Notes: generated by a model not told the origin, from the letters alone. Positions 46,528 through 56,362 are shown, counted from the stretch's first letter. The stretch: 64,000 nucleotides of DNA from Bacillus_BD sp963765265 (GCA_963765265.1 CAVXVN010000008.1:310001-374000); one strand, 5' to 3'. Translations and numbers: made by a program.

Positions 46528-47649
46528 TAGTTCCTTTTCAAAAACCTCTTCCGGTGTGATAAATTCATATCCGAGATCTTTTGCAACTGGTTCATATGTT
46601 ACATAACCACGGGCCGTATTTACCCCAAGTTTTAATGCTTCGTTTTCTGAAATCGCTTTAACTACACCTTTATTGGCAATTTGTAATCCATAAGGAACTG
46701 TTACGTTTGTTAAAGCCATTGTTGAAGTTCTTGCTACCGCACCTGGCATATTCGCAACAGCATAATGAACGACATCATATTTAACAAATGTTGGGTCATC
46801 ATGAGTTGTTGACTGTTCGATTGTCGCAACACATCCACCTTGGTCGATTGCAGGGTCTACAATAACAGATCCTGGTTTCATGGATTTAACCATTTCTTCC
46901 GTGATTAACTTAGGCGCTTTTGCGCCAGGAATTAAGACAGCGCCGATCACTAGATCAGCTTGTGCAACTGAGTTAGCAATATTGTAAGGATTTGACATTA
47001 ATGTTTTAATAGAATTTCCGAAAATATCATCTAATTGACGAAGTCGGTCAGCACTGATATCAAGAATCGTTACATCTGCACCTAGGCCAATAGCCATTTT
47101 AGCAGCGTTTGTACCTACGTTACCGCCACCAACAATGGTTACTTTACCCCGTTCAACACCTGGTACACCTGAAAGAAGGATACCTTTTCCACCTTGAGTT
47201 TTTTGCAGGTAGTGAGCACCCACTTGTGTCGCCATGCGACCTGCCACTTCACTCATAGGTGCAAGTAGTGGCAAGGCGCGTCCCACTTGAACCGCTTCAT
47301 AAGCAATACCAATAACCTCGTTATCCACCAATGCTTTTGTTAAGGCAGGTTCAGCAGCTAAGTGTAAGTATGTGAATAGAATTAAGCCTTCACGAAAATA
47401 TTGATATTCGCTTTCAAGTGGTTCTTTCACTTTCATGATCATATCCGCTTGTGCCCAGACATCCGCAGCTTCAGCTAAGATTTCAGCACCTGCAATTACA
47501 TATTCTTCATCTGTAAACGCACTTCCCACACCTGCACCACTTTCTATAATCACTTTGTTACCCGCTTGTACATAGGATACAACCCCAGCTGGTGTTAAAG
47601 CCACACGATTTTCATTGTTTTTAATTTCTTTAGGTACTCCAATAATCAT
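46516..47649 (-). CDS. ald: Alanine dehydrogenase
   Basis: 377 residues, full length. Oxidises L-alanine to pyruvate and ammonia with NAD. Signatures: the N-terminal GVPKEIKNNENRVALTPAGV, catalytic Lys and His regions (IMKVKEPLESEYQYF, HLAAEPALTKAL), and the NAD site VTIVGGGNVGTNAAKMAIGLGA. In Bacillus Ald supports growth on alanine and spore development. The stop codon falls in the inverted repeat of a small element, so the last few residues (KELIRL) may be altered. A PucR-type regulator lies upstream on the same strand. Confidence 0.95.
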   Translation of the reverse strand: MIIGVPKEIKNNENRVALTPAGVVSYVQAGNKVIIESGAGVGSAFTDEEYVIAGAEILAEAADVWAQADMIMKVKEPLESEYQYFREGLILFTYLHLAAEPALTKALVDNEVIGIAYEAVQVGRALPLLAPMSEVAGRMATQVGAHYLQKTQGGKGILLSGVPGVERGKVTIVGGGNVGTNAAKMAIGLGADVTILDISADRLRQLDDIFGNSIKTLMSNPYNIANSVAQADLVIGAVLIPGAKAPKLITEEMVKSMKPGSVIVDPAIDQGGCVATIEQSTTHDDPTFVKYDVVHYAVANMPGAVARTSTMALTNVTVPYGLQIANKGVVKAISENEALKLGVNTARGYVTYEPVAKDLGYEFITPEEVFEKELIRL

Positions 47650-47879
47650 TCCATTACCTCCAAATTATGTATTTTACTATATCTGAAGTATACGTATAAT
47701 TGATTTATACTTCATTAGTCAATCTGTCAAACATTAATTAGAATTTAAGCTACATAATGGCTGATTTTAGAACATGGCTATATTCCCTTTGTCATTTACA
47801 AAGGGAATACACCTTACTAATCTGACTCCCAAATGATTTCGAATCTAGATTAAATCCTAGCAAAAGTCTACATTTTGAC

Positions 47880-47910
47880 AAAAAAAAGAAACCCAAATGT
47901 CGGGTTCTTA
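47880..47910 (-). terminator. Terminator after the PucR-type regulator
   Basis: On the minus strand AGAACCC/GGGTTTCT around GACATTT, followed by TTTTTTTT. Confidence 0.8.
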
Positions 47911-47926
47911 GGACAAACTAAGGGAA

Positions 47927-49555
47927 TTAAGGTACTGTTTGATATTGATAAGATAATTCAAAGACAGAGACAGATTCAGACATATATTCATAGGCAGAAA
48001 TCGCCACTTCAATCGCTTGACGTTTATATGATTCCATGAAATCATTCCCAATTAATTCATAGATTTTATCAAGACGATGATAAAGGGTTTGACGAACAAT
48101 ATGAAGTTGTTCTGCTGTTTCTGTTTTGGAACCTTTACATTGCAGATAGATGTTTAATGTTTTAAGTAACTCACCATTTTTCTTTTGGTCATACGATAAT
48201 ATGGGTCCTAAATAATCGGATATGAATTCTTTTAGAACTCCCTTGTCGTCCGCTATTAGTACCAATCGAAAAATGTATAGATCCTCATAAAAGTAACTTC
48301 TAAGTTTATTTGACATTTTTTCACGGAACTTCAATGTTTCTTTGGCCGTATGATAACTACTTTCAATGAGTCCTAGTCGTTTTACAATTTTTCCAACCCC
48401 TATAAATAGTTTTGAACCTTTTAACTTTTTCATAAATTCCGATTTCCTAAGACATTCAATCCCCTCTTCTATCCTTCTTTTAAAATCATCTGTTTTCCAT
48501 TGATTAATAAGAATAAAGGCAAACTGATTATTTTGCACATGAGATAATAGGAAAATCCCTCTTTTTTCAAAAATAGATCGAAGGTACACTAATAAATAAG
48601 TGAATTCTGGAATAATCTCGTCTAGATTATCTTCTTTACAGAGTAAAACCGTACATCCATTAGGCTTTAAATTAGGTTCAAGATCCAATAGATAGCGATT
48701 TATGCTTTCATCACTTTGCTTTCCTTCAAGCCAGCGCCCTACCCACTCCGCTTCTTTTGCCTTCCTTTGTTCTTCCACATATAATTCACGTAAAAGGCTT
48801 TGAGCTAAGGCAGTTGCGCTTCTATCTAATATAAGAGATTCATATTCTGTAATCGTTTCAGACTCTGATATGATAAACAAATCAGCAAAAGTCTGGTCCA
48901 TTGCTTGTATGGATTGATGAGCAATGTTCATATGTTTTGACATATTGTTATCTTTCAACAGTTGGGATAATTTATCTTTTTCAGCTGATGTTTTTTTTGA
49001 GATGACATGTACTTTCCCTTGATTTGTCCTATAAAATACGGTCATTTTTAAATGATCGTGTAAAAGCTGCAAGATACGTTGTTGTGAATTAGAGGAAAGA
49101 AGCAGCTGATTTAATCGATTTGAATAGTCCTCTAGATCAGAAAGAATCTGATAATTTTTCTTAATCAAGAGACTATGTATTTCTTGTGTAATATCCATAA
49201 AGCGCACTTCATTTTTGAAAATAATGATTGGAAAATGGTGGGTATCCGCTAATTGGATCACTTCTTGTGGTATTTCAAAAATATACCTACCCATTTCAAT
49301 ACACAGTCCTGCTGCATTGGAATCTATAGACTGTTGAACAATTGAACTAAAAGTCTTTATGTCGCCTCCCCATCCTACTCCTGTAGAAAGGATCAGTTCA
49401 TTTCCGTTTAATAGATTTTCTATAGAAGCTACTTCTAGTACATGAACCCAGCGGACATTTCGATTAAGACCGGATTTCCCTGCTATAACTTGTGCTTGAT
49501 CAAAAATCTTTTTCTGTAAGATTTCTTTTACAGATAATTTTACTCCATTTGCCAC
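47927..49555 (-). CDS. adeR: PucR-family transcriptional regulator, probable ald activator (AdeR-like)
   Basis: 542 residues. N-terminal PucR domain (about 5-125: VSVKEILQKKIFDQAQVIAG-like start, EVASIENLLNGNELILSTGVG), a central GGDEF-like region, and a C-terminal HTH_30 domain with LKTLNIYLQCKGSKTETAEQ then LHIVRQTLYHRLDKI. In Bacillus subtilis AdeR is a PucR-type activator next to ald; the same adjacency here supports that role, presumably responding to alanine. A separate terminator after the gene shows that ald is transcribed from its own promoter. Confidence 0.8.
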   Translation of the reverse strand: MANGVKLSVKEILQKKIFDQAQVIAGKSGLNRNVRWVHVLEVASIENLLNGNELILSTGVGWGGDIKTFSSIVQQSIDSNAAGLCIEMGRYIFEIPQEVIQLADTHHFPIIIFKNEVRFMDITQEIHSLLIKKNYQILSDLEDYSNRLNQLLLSSNSQQRILQLLHDHLKMTVFYRTNQGKVHVISKKTSAEKDKLSQLLKDNNMSKHMNIAHQSIQAMDQTFADLFIISESETITEYESLILDRSATALAQSLLRELYVEEQRKAKEAEWVGRWLEGKQSDESINRYLLDLEPNLKPNGCTVLLCKEDNLDEIIPEFTYLLVYLRSIFEKRGIFLLSHVQNNQFAFILINQWKTDDFKRRIEEGIECLRKSEFMKKLKGSKLFIGVGKIVKRLGLIESSYHTAKETLKFREKMSNKLRSYFYEDLYIFRLVLIADDKGVLKEFISDYLGPILSYDQKKNGELLKTLNIYLQCKGSKTETAEQLHIVRQTLYHRLDKIYELIGNDFMESYKRQAIEVAISAYEYMSESVSVFELSYQYQTVP

Positions 49556-50020
49556 TAGTAACTCCTCCGCTCTACTTATCTAGCAATCATTATATTGACA
49601 AAACTATTTTACCCTTCGGATTGTTCTATAGTTCTTACAATCTTTTATTTAAAAAAATTCTTTAAAAGAGTAATCATCATTAAATGCGCATAATTAGAAG
49701 ACCAATTATCCCAAAAGTAGATTTGCCAACACTCAAATTTTTTTTAAAACTCAACTTTAAATAATTTTACAATTTTCTAAAAATTATGTCTATTCATAGT
49801 ATATATTAAAACGCTTACATTATCAAAATGAATGTTTATAATAATATATATGAGATATAAATTTCTTCTAAGTGACTCAAATATTTCTATATTTTCACTA
49901 TAAACGATCCATCATTTGTTTTTCAGCATTACAGGACTGAAATATGATTCAGACCTGGGATGTAGTTGCCTTTACTTGTCTTTTTACTTTCATCGTTTCT
50001 AAGACCATAAACTGATTCAT
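49556..50020. other. Gene-free AT-rich region
   Basis: Very AT-rich (runs such as ataatatatatgagatata), no open frame of note. It must carry the promoter of the PucR-type gene at its left side. I see no riboswitch or repeat in it. Confidence 0.35.
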
Positions 50021-50073
50021 AACAAACACCCGCACACTCGTGACTTCAGTCGTAAGTGTGCGGGTGTTTGTTA
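50021..50073. terminator. Very strong GC-rich hairpin
   Basis: aacaaacacccgcacact and agtgtgcgggtgtttgtt are complementary (18 pairs) around cgtgacttcagtcgta. The loop contains the word gacttcagtc, also found in the IS605-like end at 36150. It may be a bidirectional terminator or a mobile-element end. Confidence 0.5.
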
Positions 50074-50204
50074 TTGGGACAACAGGGACAGTTCATCCCT
50101 ATTTGTCTTATAAATAAGGATCACTTTCCACTTTCAAAGGGATGATCAGATTGGATAAAAGTAATTTAAATTTTCCGTAATCGAATTCTGTTCCATTTTG
50201 TAAA

Positions 50205-51390
50205 TTACGCGACAGCTCTTGTATTTTTAGCCAATCTTTCATTAAACTTTGGAGGAATGGCATTTTCTTTTTCCCGAACAGCACGTAATGTTTCCAAATG
50301 TCGATCCATTAGAATACCAAATGTGATACTGGAATTTACGTTTTTCAGTTCGTTGATTTTTACCTTAGCAAAACGTATTTCGCTTAAGTGTCTATTTAAT
50401 AAGGGAAGATTGAATTGTAATTGTGTAATGATCTCCTCGCTTATAGGTAAGCCTTTCACCTGATTTAGTGTGTAATAGGGAGTTTCATCTAATTTCTCTA
50501 GCATTTCAGTTTGTTCGGTTAAATTGAACTCTAAGAACCGCTTCTTTTGTTCCTCATTTAGACGACTGAGGAACTTCTCTCTCTTCCTTTTAATCCTGTA
50601 ATCATTAATGATTTCTTGTTGCTCTTTTAGTAATGGCAATTGCAATTCAATCTGTTTTTTAATACGATTCATCAAAATCGGGAATCTCTTCATCTGGAAT
50701 TAATTCATCAATGAATCCATTTTCCAATGACAAAAGCAATTCCCGTCTATCTTTTTGATTCATTTTTGAAACATATGCTTTTTGTTTACTATCTAAACGG
50801 TCAAATAGACGAGAAAGCTTTTTTTCTTCTTTATATCTTACATTTATCTTTTCAACCAAATGGATTTGTCTATCTAATAAAGGTAGCCCAAGTTCATATT
50901 GTTCTACGATGTGTGGTGGAAGTTTCAAATGCAGATAATTGGAAAGTGGAAAAAATACTTTTTGACGTAGTTTGGATAAAATTTCATCTCGTTCTAAATC
51001 GATGTTGTACATACCACTTTTAACATCTTTGATGACAGAAGCAGGAAGGGAAAGATACTTTTCAAAGCAATTCTCACCTAATTTTCGAACCTCGCCTTCT
51101 TTCTTATTCTGAATAATATATTGAAAACGCAAGGGTTGTCCACAATCACATCTATATGGTCTTTGTTTGTAACCTCCATCCAAGCAATCAATCAGAATCC
51201 AATCATCGATTTTATCCTCAATTTCATCTACATTCATATCATTGGTAATATCAACACCTTTATAGTTTGCCAGGATTTGAAGCCATTCACTTTTTCTTCT
51301 AATCTTTAATCTATTTTCAAGATAATCCTTCTGTTCTTCAGTTAATACACTCATCGTTTCTTCAAGGTGTTTTTTCGATAAAAGTTCCAT
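50205..51390 (-). pseudogene. Repeat-containing protein with CxC motif, unknown function, one frameshift
   Basis: About 394 residues when the frame is restored at about 50668 (DFDE-RIKKQIELQLPLL). Not recognised by name. The N-terminal third has helix-rich LTEEQKDYLENRLKIRRKSE and a compact Cys motif, YRCDCGQPLRF, followed by LGENCFEKYL, perhaps a small metal site. The rest holds at least three copies of a unit beginning E-x-x-LPLL-x-x-Q/H (YELGLPLLDRQIHLVEKI, IELQLPLLKEQQEIINDY, QFNLPLLNRHLSEIRFAK) followed by a helix of about 50 residues. The start at 51390 follows agaggtgatttca. No signal or membrane segment. Confidence 0.55.
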
Positions 51391-51519
51391 TGAAATCACC
51401 TCTTTTTCTCATTTTACTTCTCCAATCAAATTGACTTTAAATGGAAATCACATTCTATCATTTTCTATAGGATGATTTTAACATATATTATGTAATTATT
51501 TTCAATAACAGTAATAAAT

Positions 51520-51622
51520 GGCCAGACCCTTAGCAAAGTAATGCTTTACCATACCGGGGCTGACCTTAATCCCATAATTACAATACTAAAAAGAGTTACA
51601 GGAGAACCGTCCCCTTGTCACA
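51520..51622. repeat. Composite repeat: second-family hairpin plus REP half site, copy 1
   Basis: ggccagacccttagcaaag, taatgctttac, ccggggctgacc, then ttaatcccataattac and ttacaggagaaccgtcccc. It aligns along its length with 54168-54275, showing that the two elements move or diverge as a unit. Confidence 0.65.
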
Positions 51623-51687
51623 CTCATTTTGCTTTTCTATCTATTATTCAGTAAAATTTTCTTAATTGAAAATTAAATGAGGGAATC

Positions 51688-52737
51688 ATGATGAAAAGTG
51701 TATTTAGTGATGTTATTCAGTTTCGGGGCAAGTCATTATGATTTTGGCTTTATGCAAGGCGAACTTTTAAAGGATTCTCCGATTCTACCAAATCGTAAAA
51801 AAATGTGGGGAAGCAAATCGAAATTACGTCATTTTATAGCGGATGGAAACGGAAGTAAAAAGGATGATTCTTCATTTTGCTCCTGGCATTTGGGATGAAT
51901 TAAATGGATTGTCAGATTCTTTAAAAATGAATATGACAGACACATTAATTCAATTTGGCGGCTATTATCTTGAATATGGTAAAAGTGGGTGCTCTATTTT
52001 TACCGATACCGATTACATGATACGAAACTATGATAATGATCCCCTCTCCTATGAAGGACGATATGTTCTCTATCAACCGACAGATCACGGGTTTGCGATG
52101 ATTGGCCCCTCTATGCAAATCACTGGACGTACAGATGGGATCAATGAAAAAGGATTATCAATGGGTTATAACTTGATTAATCGTGTGCGGTCAGATGATG
52201 GATTTGTTTGCAATATGATTGGTCGGATGATTTTAGAAACATGTGCAAATGTGGATGAAGCGATTGTCTTTTTAAAAGAAGTTCCACATCGTAGATCATT
52301 CAGCTATGTGTTGCTTGATCAAACAGGTCAAGTCCGTTGTGGTTGAGGCTTCTCCAAGAGAAATAGTTGTTCGTCCATCCAATATTTGTACCAATCATTT
52401 TGAAGTATTAACCCATGAGAATAAACACCATTTGGACCATTCACTTTCGAGATATGAAGCAATGCAACGACAAAAAGACAACATCCTAGACCCAAAACAA
52501 GCCTTTCAAATGATGAACGATACGGACAAAGGTGTGTTTTCTAATAAATATAGCGCTTGGGCAGGTACACTGCATACAGCGGCCTATTTTCCAAAAACGA
52601 TGAAAGCATGGTTTGCCATCGGTGGAGACAAAATGCCCGTTATCTTCGACTTTAACGAATGGCTCAAGGGAGAACATGTACATATTAAACGAATAAAAGG
52701 TGAATTGGATACAGACTTGCCATTTGTGAATGTGTAG
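51688..52737 (+). pseudogene. C45 / acyl-CoA:6-APA acyltransferase-like hydrolase (choloylglycine hydrolase superfamily), three frameshifts
   Basis: About 345 residues when restored. An Ntn-hydrolase of the penicillin-acyltransferase-like group. The conserved core is GCSIFTDTDYMIRNYDNDP with the nucleophile Cys, then GRTDGINEKGLSMGYNLIN and a C-terminal TLHTAAYFPKTMKAWFAIGG. Frames change at about 51727, about 51850 and about 52330. Family members cleave small amide bonds, including carcinine and acyl-homoserine lactone type substrates; none is implied here. Start ATGATG after gaggaatc-like site. Confidence 0.65.
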
Positions 52738-52742
52738 GAAGG

Positions 52743-52797
52743 GCAAACAGGGGGACGGTTCTTGCGTTTGGAAACGCAAGAACCGTCCCCTTGTCAA
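52743..52797. repeat. REP-like palindrome, full copy
   Basis: GGGGGACGGTTCTTGCGTTT / AAACGCAAGAACCGTCCCC around gg, straight after the hydrolase stop. Confidence 0.9.
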
Positions 52798-52853
52798 TAT
52801 TGAACGAGACAAGGTATACTTTTTCTTTAGCAAGGGAAAAGGAGTGTTTGATT

Positions 52854-54075
52854 TTGTTTCATTTTTTATTGAGTTTATTGATCGTCATTATTATTTCTCA
52901 ATTATTTGGTGCTCTAGCAAAAGTGATTGGCCAGCCTAAAGTAGTTGGGGAGATGATTGGTGGTATTTTAGTAGGTCCCTCATTTTTAGGTGCTTGTTCC
53001 CCGGGATTCAAGAGTGGCTGTTCAATGACAGACATAAAAGAACAATTGTATTTATTGAGTCAGCTCGGCATCTCTTTATATATGTTTCTTATCGGGATTC
53101 ACGTACGTAATGAAAAGATGGAGAATAGTTTGTTAAAGAATGCTGTGCAACTTGCATTAGTAGGGATCATTCCTACTTTTATTATGACATTTGTACTCTG
53201 TTGGTCTATTTATCCTTCTTTAGAACAAAAAATTACGACTCAATTAATCTATTCTTTGTTTATGTCAGCGAGTATTTCTGTAACAGCCTTTCCTGTACTC
53301 GTACGAATTTTAGATCAGCAAAAGATGATTAAGACAAAGTTGGGAAGGTTTGTTGTTTTTGGCGCAAGTATCGATGATTGTCTTGCATGGATCATGCTGC
53401 CAATTATCCTTTCCATTGCTAGCCTAAACTTTTCAGTTAGCAGCATGAGCATGATTATTTATATGATCATTTATCTTTTGGTGATGTTTTTTATCATCAA
53501 ACCCATTTTAGAACTATATTAGTTACAAATAAGTATAAGTCGTTAAACAATGAATTTTTTGCTTTATTTCTTCTCGTTTTTTTATTTAGCAGTCTTGTAT
53601 CCGAAAAAATTGGACTTCATGCTATTTTTGGAGGTTTTGTCGCAGGATTAATCGTACCTAGATTAGATAAGAGTCACCAAAGAGTTGGATACCAAGATTT
53701 CAGATTTTGTTAATACACTTTTGGTCCCTATTTATTTCGTAAGTTCTGGTTTTAATGTGGATTTAAGCTCTTTTACAAAGTAATCAATTAATCATTGTGA
53801 TCATGTTTATTCTCATCGCATTTGTAAGCAAATACTTTGCCTGTATGATTTATGCTAAATTAATCGGTTATAGTTGGGGAGAATCCAGTGCTATAGGGGC
53901 TTTAATGAATGCACGAGGATTAATGATCTTAATATTCGCCAACATTGGTTTAAGCAGTAAATTAATTTCGAATACGGATTATAGTATTTTGTTCCTTGTT
54001 GCGGTTGTTACCACTGCCCTTACTTCCCCTTTAGTAAAATGGTCTTTATTCCGTAAAACAAGGGGTCAGGTATAG
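52854..54075 (+). pseudogene. Na+(K+)/H+ antiporter, CPA2 family, at least three frameshifts
   Basis: About 405 residues when restored, eleven to twelve helices. KVVGEMIGGILVGPSFLG (first conserved helix), SASISVTAFPVLVRIL and VFGASIDDCLAWIMLPI (the paired acidic residues of the ion site) place it in the CPA2/NapA family; LMNARGLMILIFANIGL follows in the last part. Frames change near 53515 (one A lost), 53685 and 53780. A TTG start after aaaaggag is inferred (52848 or 52854). No regulatory TrkA domain is attached. Confidence 0.75.
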
Positions 54076-54167
54076 GAGTTTGAGAAGGAAAGGGTAGAGG
54101 CACCATCAAAAAATGGATGGTGCCACTTATCAGTACATTCGTTTCTCAGGTATCACCCCTATATAAA

Positions 54168-54275
54168 AGGGGCAGCCTCCAAGTTTAGTAATACTACACT
54201 CACCAGGGGGGCTGACCGTAATCACCACAATTACTAACCTAAAAAGAGAGACAGGAGAACCGTGAACTTGTCACT
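54168..54275. repeat. Composite repeat: second-family hairpin plus REP half site, copy 2
   Basis: ggggcagcctccaagttt, agtaatactacac, aggggggctgacc, then gtaatcaccacaattac and gacaggagaaccgtgaac. Homologous to 51520-51622. Confidence 0.65.
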
Positions 54276-54286
54276 TCCCTTGTCAC

Positions 54287-54691
54287 TTATCTGCTGAGAG
54301 GCTTCCCAATCTCCCAATGATGACCAAATGGGTCAACTAGTCGCCCAACACGCCAACCATAATTTTCACTTACTGGTGATACTTCGACTGCTCCAGCAGC
54401 GAGTGCCTGGGCAAACATTGAATCTGGGTCATTGACCGTTACGATCATACGAACAGATCTATTATTTGCATTATCAAGACTAGAGTCTGCGTCCTCTTGG
54501 ATCCAGAAATCTGCTCCCCCTATAGATAATTGGGCGACAACAGGCTTTCCGTCATCGTCATTAAGATGATACAGTTCTTCCACACCGAACGCTTCACGAT
54601 AATAATTTATTGCCTCCGCTGCGTTACTTACTGAAAGCCAAGGTGCAATATTGGTCTCGTGTTGCTCTGATTTTGGCGAATTTTTACTCAT
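54287..54691 (-). CDS. VOC-family PhnB-like protein
   Basis: 134 residues of the glyoxalase/PhnB type: ISVSNAAEAINYYREAFGV-like N terminus (WLSVSNAAEAINYYREAFG), and VSENYGWRVGRLVDPFGHHW at the C terminus, which is the typical PhnB ending. Function in the absence of phosphonate genes is unknown. ATG at 54691 follows aaggaggtgtactgtg. Confidence 0.8.
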   Translation of the reverse strand: MSKNSPKSEQHETNIAPWLSVSNAAEAINYYREAFGVEELYHLNDDDGKPVVAQLSIGGADFWIQEDADSSLDNANNRSVRMIVTVNDPDSMFAQALAAGAVEVSPVSENYGWRVGRLVDPFGHHWEIGKPLSR

Positions 54692-54747
54692 CACAGTACA
54701 CCTCCTTGAACGAATAAAGCATGATTTGCTTTTAAAAATGTAGGAAG

Positions 54748-54800
54748 ATACAAGGGGACGGTTCTTGCGTTTGGAAACGCAAGAACCGTCCCCTTGTCAT
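54748..54800. repeat. REP-like palindrome, perfect copy
   Basis: CAAGGGGACGGTTCTTGCGTTT / AAACGCAAGAACCGTCCCCTTG, the most regular copy in the window, just after the add stop. Confidence 0.95.
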
Positions 54801-54812
54801 TACCCTTTGTTT

Positions 54813-55814
54813 CTATTTCTGCTCCAACCGTGACAAGCACCACTCTTTTGTTTCTTTATCGGCAAAGGATGCTTCTACGCTATTTACATAGATTTGCCTG
54901 TAATCTTCTTCACTCAGATTAAATTCGCTGTTTACTATCTGGCATTCTTTCGTCATTGTGGTATCAGACACCGTTCTGTTATCCGTATTTATTGTTACTT
55001 TGATTCCATCTTTATGAAACTGGTAAATCGGATGTTCACGATAATCACGTACCGCTTTTGTTTGGACATTGCTCGTTGGGCACATTTCAAGCACCACTTG
55101 TCGATCTTTCACGATTGTATAGGCTTCTGGACAGTCCTTAATAAAGACTCCGTGCCCAATTCTTTCAGCACCTAATAGTTCAACGGCTTCCAGAACATTT
55201 TTTCCAACTCCCGTTTCACCGGCATGAATCGTGACTCTGTAGCCATAATTTCTTGCTAATGCAATGGGTTCTATAAATCGCCTGCAAAATCCTTCTTCCT
55301 CCGATGCACATAAGTCAATGGCCACTACCCCTTTTCCGAGGAACTTCCTTCCTTTTTCAACAACTTCAAAGGCGCTTTCTACCGGCATTGTCCGCATACA
55401 GGATAGAATGATATTTCCTCTAATATCGTACCGGTTAACGGCAGCTTCCATTCCTTCCAAAACAGCCTGAATAATTTCTTCTACATCAAGGCCCTTTAAC
55501 GTATGAAGTAACGGGGCGAAACGAACCTCCATATATTTCACATTTTCTTTTGCCGCATCCTCAAAAAGCTCAAAAGTAATCCTTCTTAAATTCTCCTTTG
55601 ACTGCATGACTAAATTCGGAAGCGAAAACCTTTTTAAATAGTCATCAAGGGATTCACATTCTAATGGGGCAATCAGCTCCTTTTGCAGTTCGTTCCGTTC
55701 ATAAGAAGGCAGCTGGATGCCATCCTTTAAGGCAATATCGATGATCGTTTCAGGTCTGAGGCTTCCATCTAAATGACAGTGAAGTTCTATTTTGGGTAAT
55801 GCTAAAAAATCCAT
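54813..55814 (-). CDS. add: Adenosine deaminase
   Basis: 333 residues, full length. Deaminates adenosine/deoxyadenosine to inosine in purine salvage. Zinc ligands and catalytic residues: LHCHLDGSLRPETI (H-x-H), VTIHAGETG (His, Glu), RIGHGVFI (His) and TINTDNRTVS (Asp). A gaggacataatg-type ribosome site precedes the start. A palindrome lies 35 bases upstream. No purine riboswitch is seen. Confidence 0.95.
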   Translation of the reverse strand: MDFLALPKIELHCHLDGSLRPETIIDIALKDGIQLPSYERNELQKELIAPLECESLDDYLKRFSLPNLVMQSKENLRRITFELFEDAAKENVKYMEVRFAPLLHTLKGLDVEEIIQAVLEGMEAAVNRYDIRGNIILSCMRTMPVESAFEVVEKGRKFLGKGVVAIDLCASEEEGFCRRFIEPIALARNYGYRVTIHAGETGVGKNVLEAVELLGAERIGHGVFIKDCPEAYTIVKDRQVVLEMCPTSNVQTKAVRDYREHPIYQFHKDGIKVTINTDNRTVSDTTMTKECQIVNSEFNLSEEDYRQIYVNSVEASFADKETKEWCLSRLEQK

Positions 55815-55848
55815 TATGTCCTCCTAAATTAAGTGTATGATTTTTTAG

Positions 55849-55880
55849 AGCTGTGTTAATGGTAGTCTAACACAGCTTTA
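55849..55880. promoter_or_regulatory. Ten-bp palindrome upstream of add
   Basis: agctgtgtta and taacacagct are exact inverted repeats around atggtagtc, 35 bases before the add start. No T run follows on the minus strand, so an operator or 5' leader hairpin is more likely than a terminator. Confidence 0.45.
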
Positions 55881-55914
55881 AAAAAAGAATAAAAAAATTC
55901 CTGATTACGAAGAA

Positions 55915-55970
55915 AACAAACAGTGGGACGGTTCTTGCGTTTCCAAACGCAAGAACCGTCCCACTGTCAC
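55915..55970. repeat. REP-like palindrome with matched outer change
   Basis: CAGTGGGACGGTTCTTGCGTTT / AAACGCAAGAACCGTCCCACTG: the outer GGGG/CCCC has become GTGGG/CCCAC on both arms, so pairing is preserved. Confidence 0.9.
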
Positions 55971-56114
55971 TCTAAAACTGCCCTTTTGAATGTATATTAG
56001 TATACTTGCAGGAATTAACTTTTAATCTAAAGAATATTCCTATTTATAGGGCAAATGAATCACTTTCTCAAGGTTTTTTGCCTATTAAAATATGAAAAAA
56101 GGAAGTTATTAAAA

Positions 56115-56285
56115 ATGAAGAAATTAATAAAATCTTTTCAATCTGGGCTAGAGTTGCTAGCTAAGTCTACCTATGGGGACATTAATTTCAAATATCCGAT
56201 AGAGGAAGAAAAGGACCCCTATGTTATAGCTCAAAAAAAGCAAAAATACTATAAATCCTCTGGACATCTTAGAGTAATTAAATGA
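56115..56285 (+). CDS. Small hypothetical protein, 56 residues
   Basis: Starts MKKLIKSFQSGLELLAKSTY and ends with a Lys-rich tail; aaaaggaagttattaaaa supplies a ribosome site. No signal peptide, helix-rich, basic. Not recognised. It sits between two REP copies and may be expressed alone. Confidence 0.4.
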   Translation: MKKLIKSFQSGLELLAKSTYGDINFKYPIEEEKDPYVIAQKKQKYYKSSGHLRVIK

Positions 56286-56303
56286 GATCTCATAAAATCA
56301 TTT

Positions 56304-56356
56304 AAACAGAGGGACGGTTCTTGCGTTTGGAAACGTAAGGACTTTCCCTCTGTCAC
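56304..56356. repeat. REP-like palindrome, slightly eroded
   Basis: CAGAGGGACGGTTCTTGCGTTTG / GAAACGTAAGGACTTTCCCTCTG; the outer edges are still complementary while the right arm has changed. Confidence 0.8.
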
Positions 56357-56362
56357 TATTTA

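Noticed and set aside
55849..55880. Purine riboswitch upstream of add
   Set aside because: Only a simple ten-pair palindrome is there; the conserved purine aptamer loops are absent.
2213..56356. REP palindromes as ordinary Rho-independent terminators
   Set aside because: The arms are GC-rich at the outer edge and lack a following T run; several genes have a separate proper terminator.
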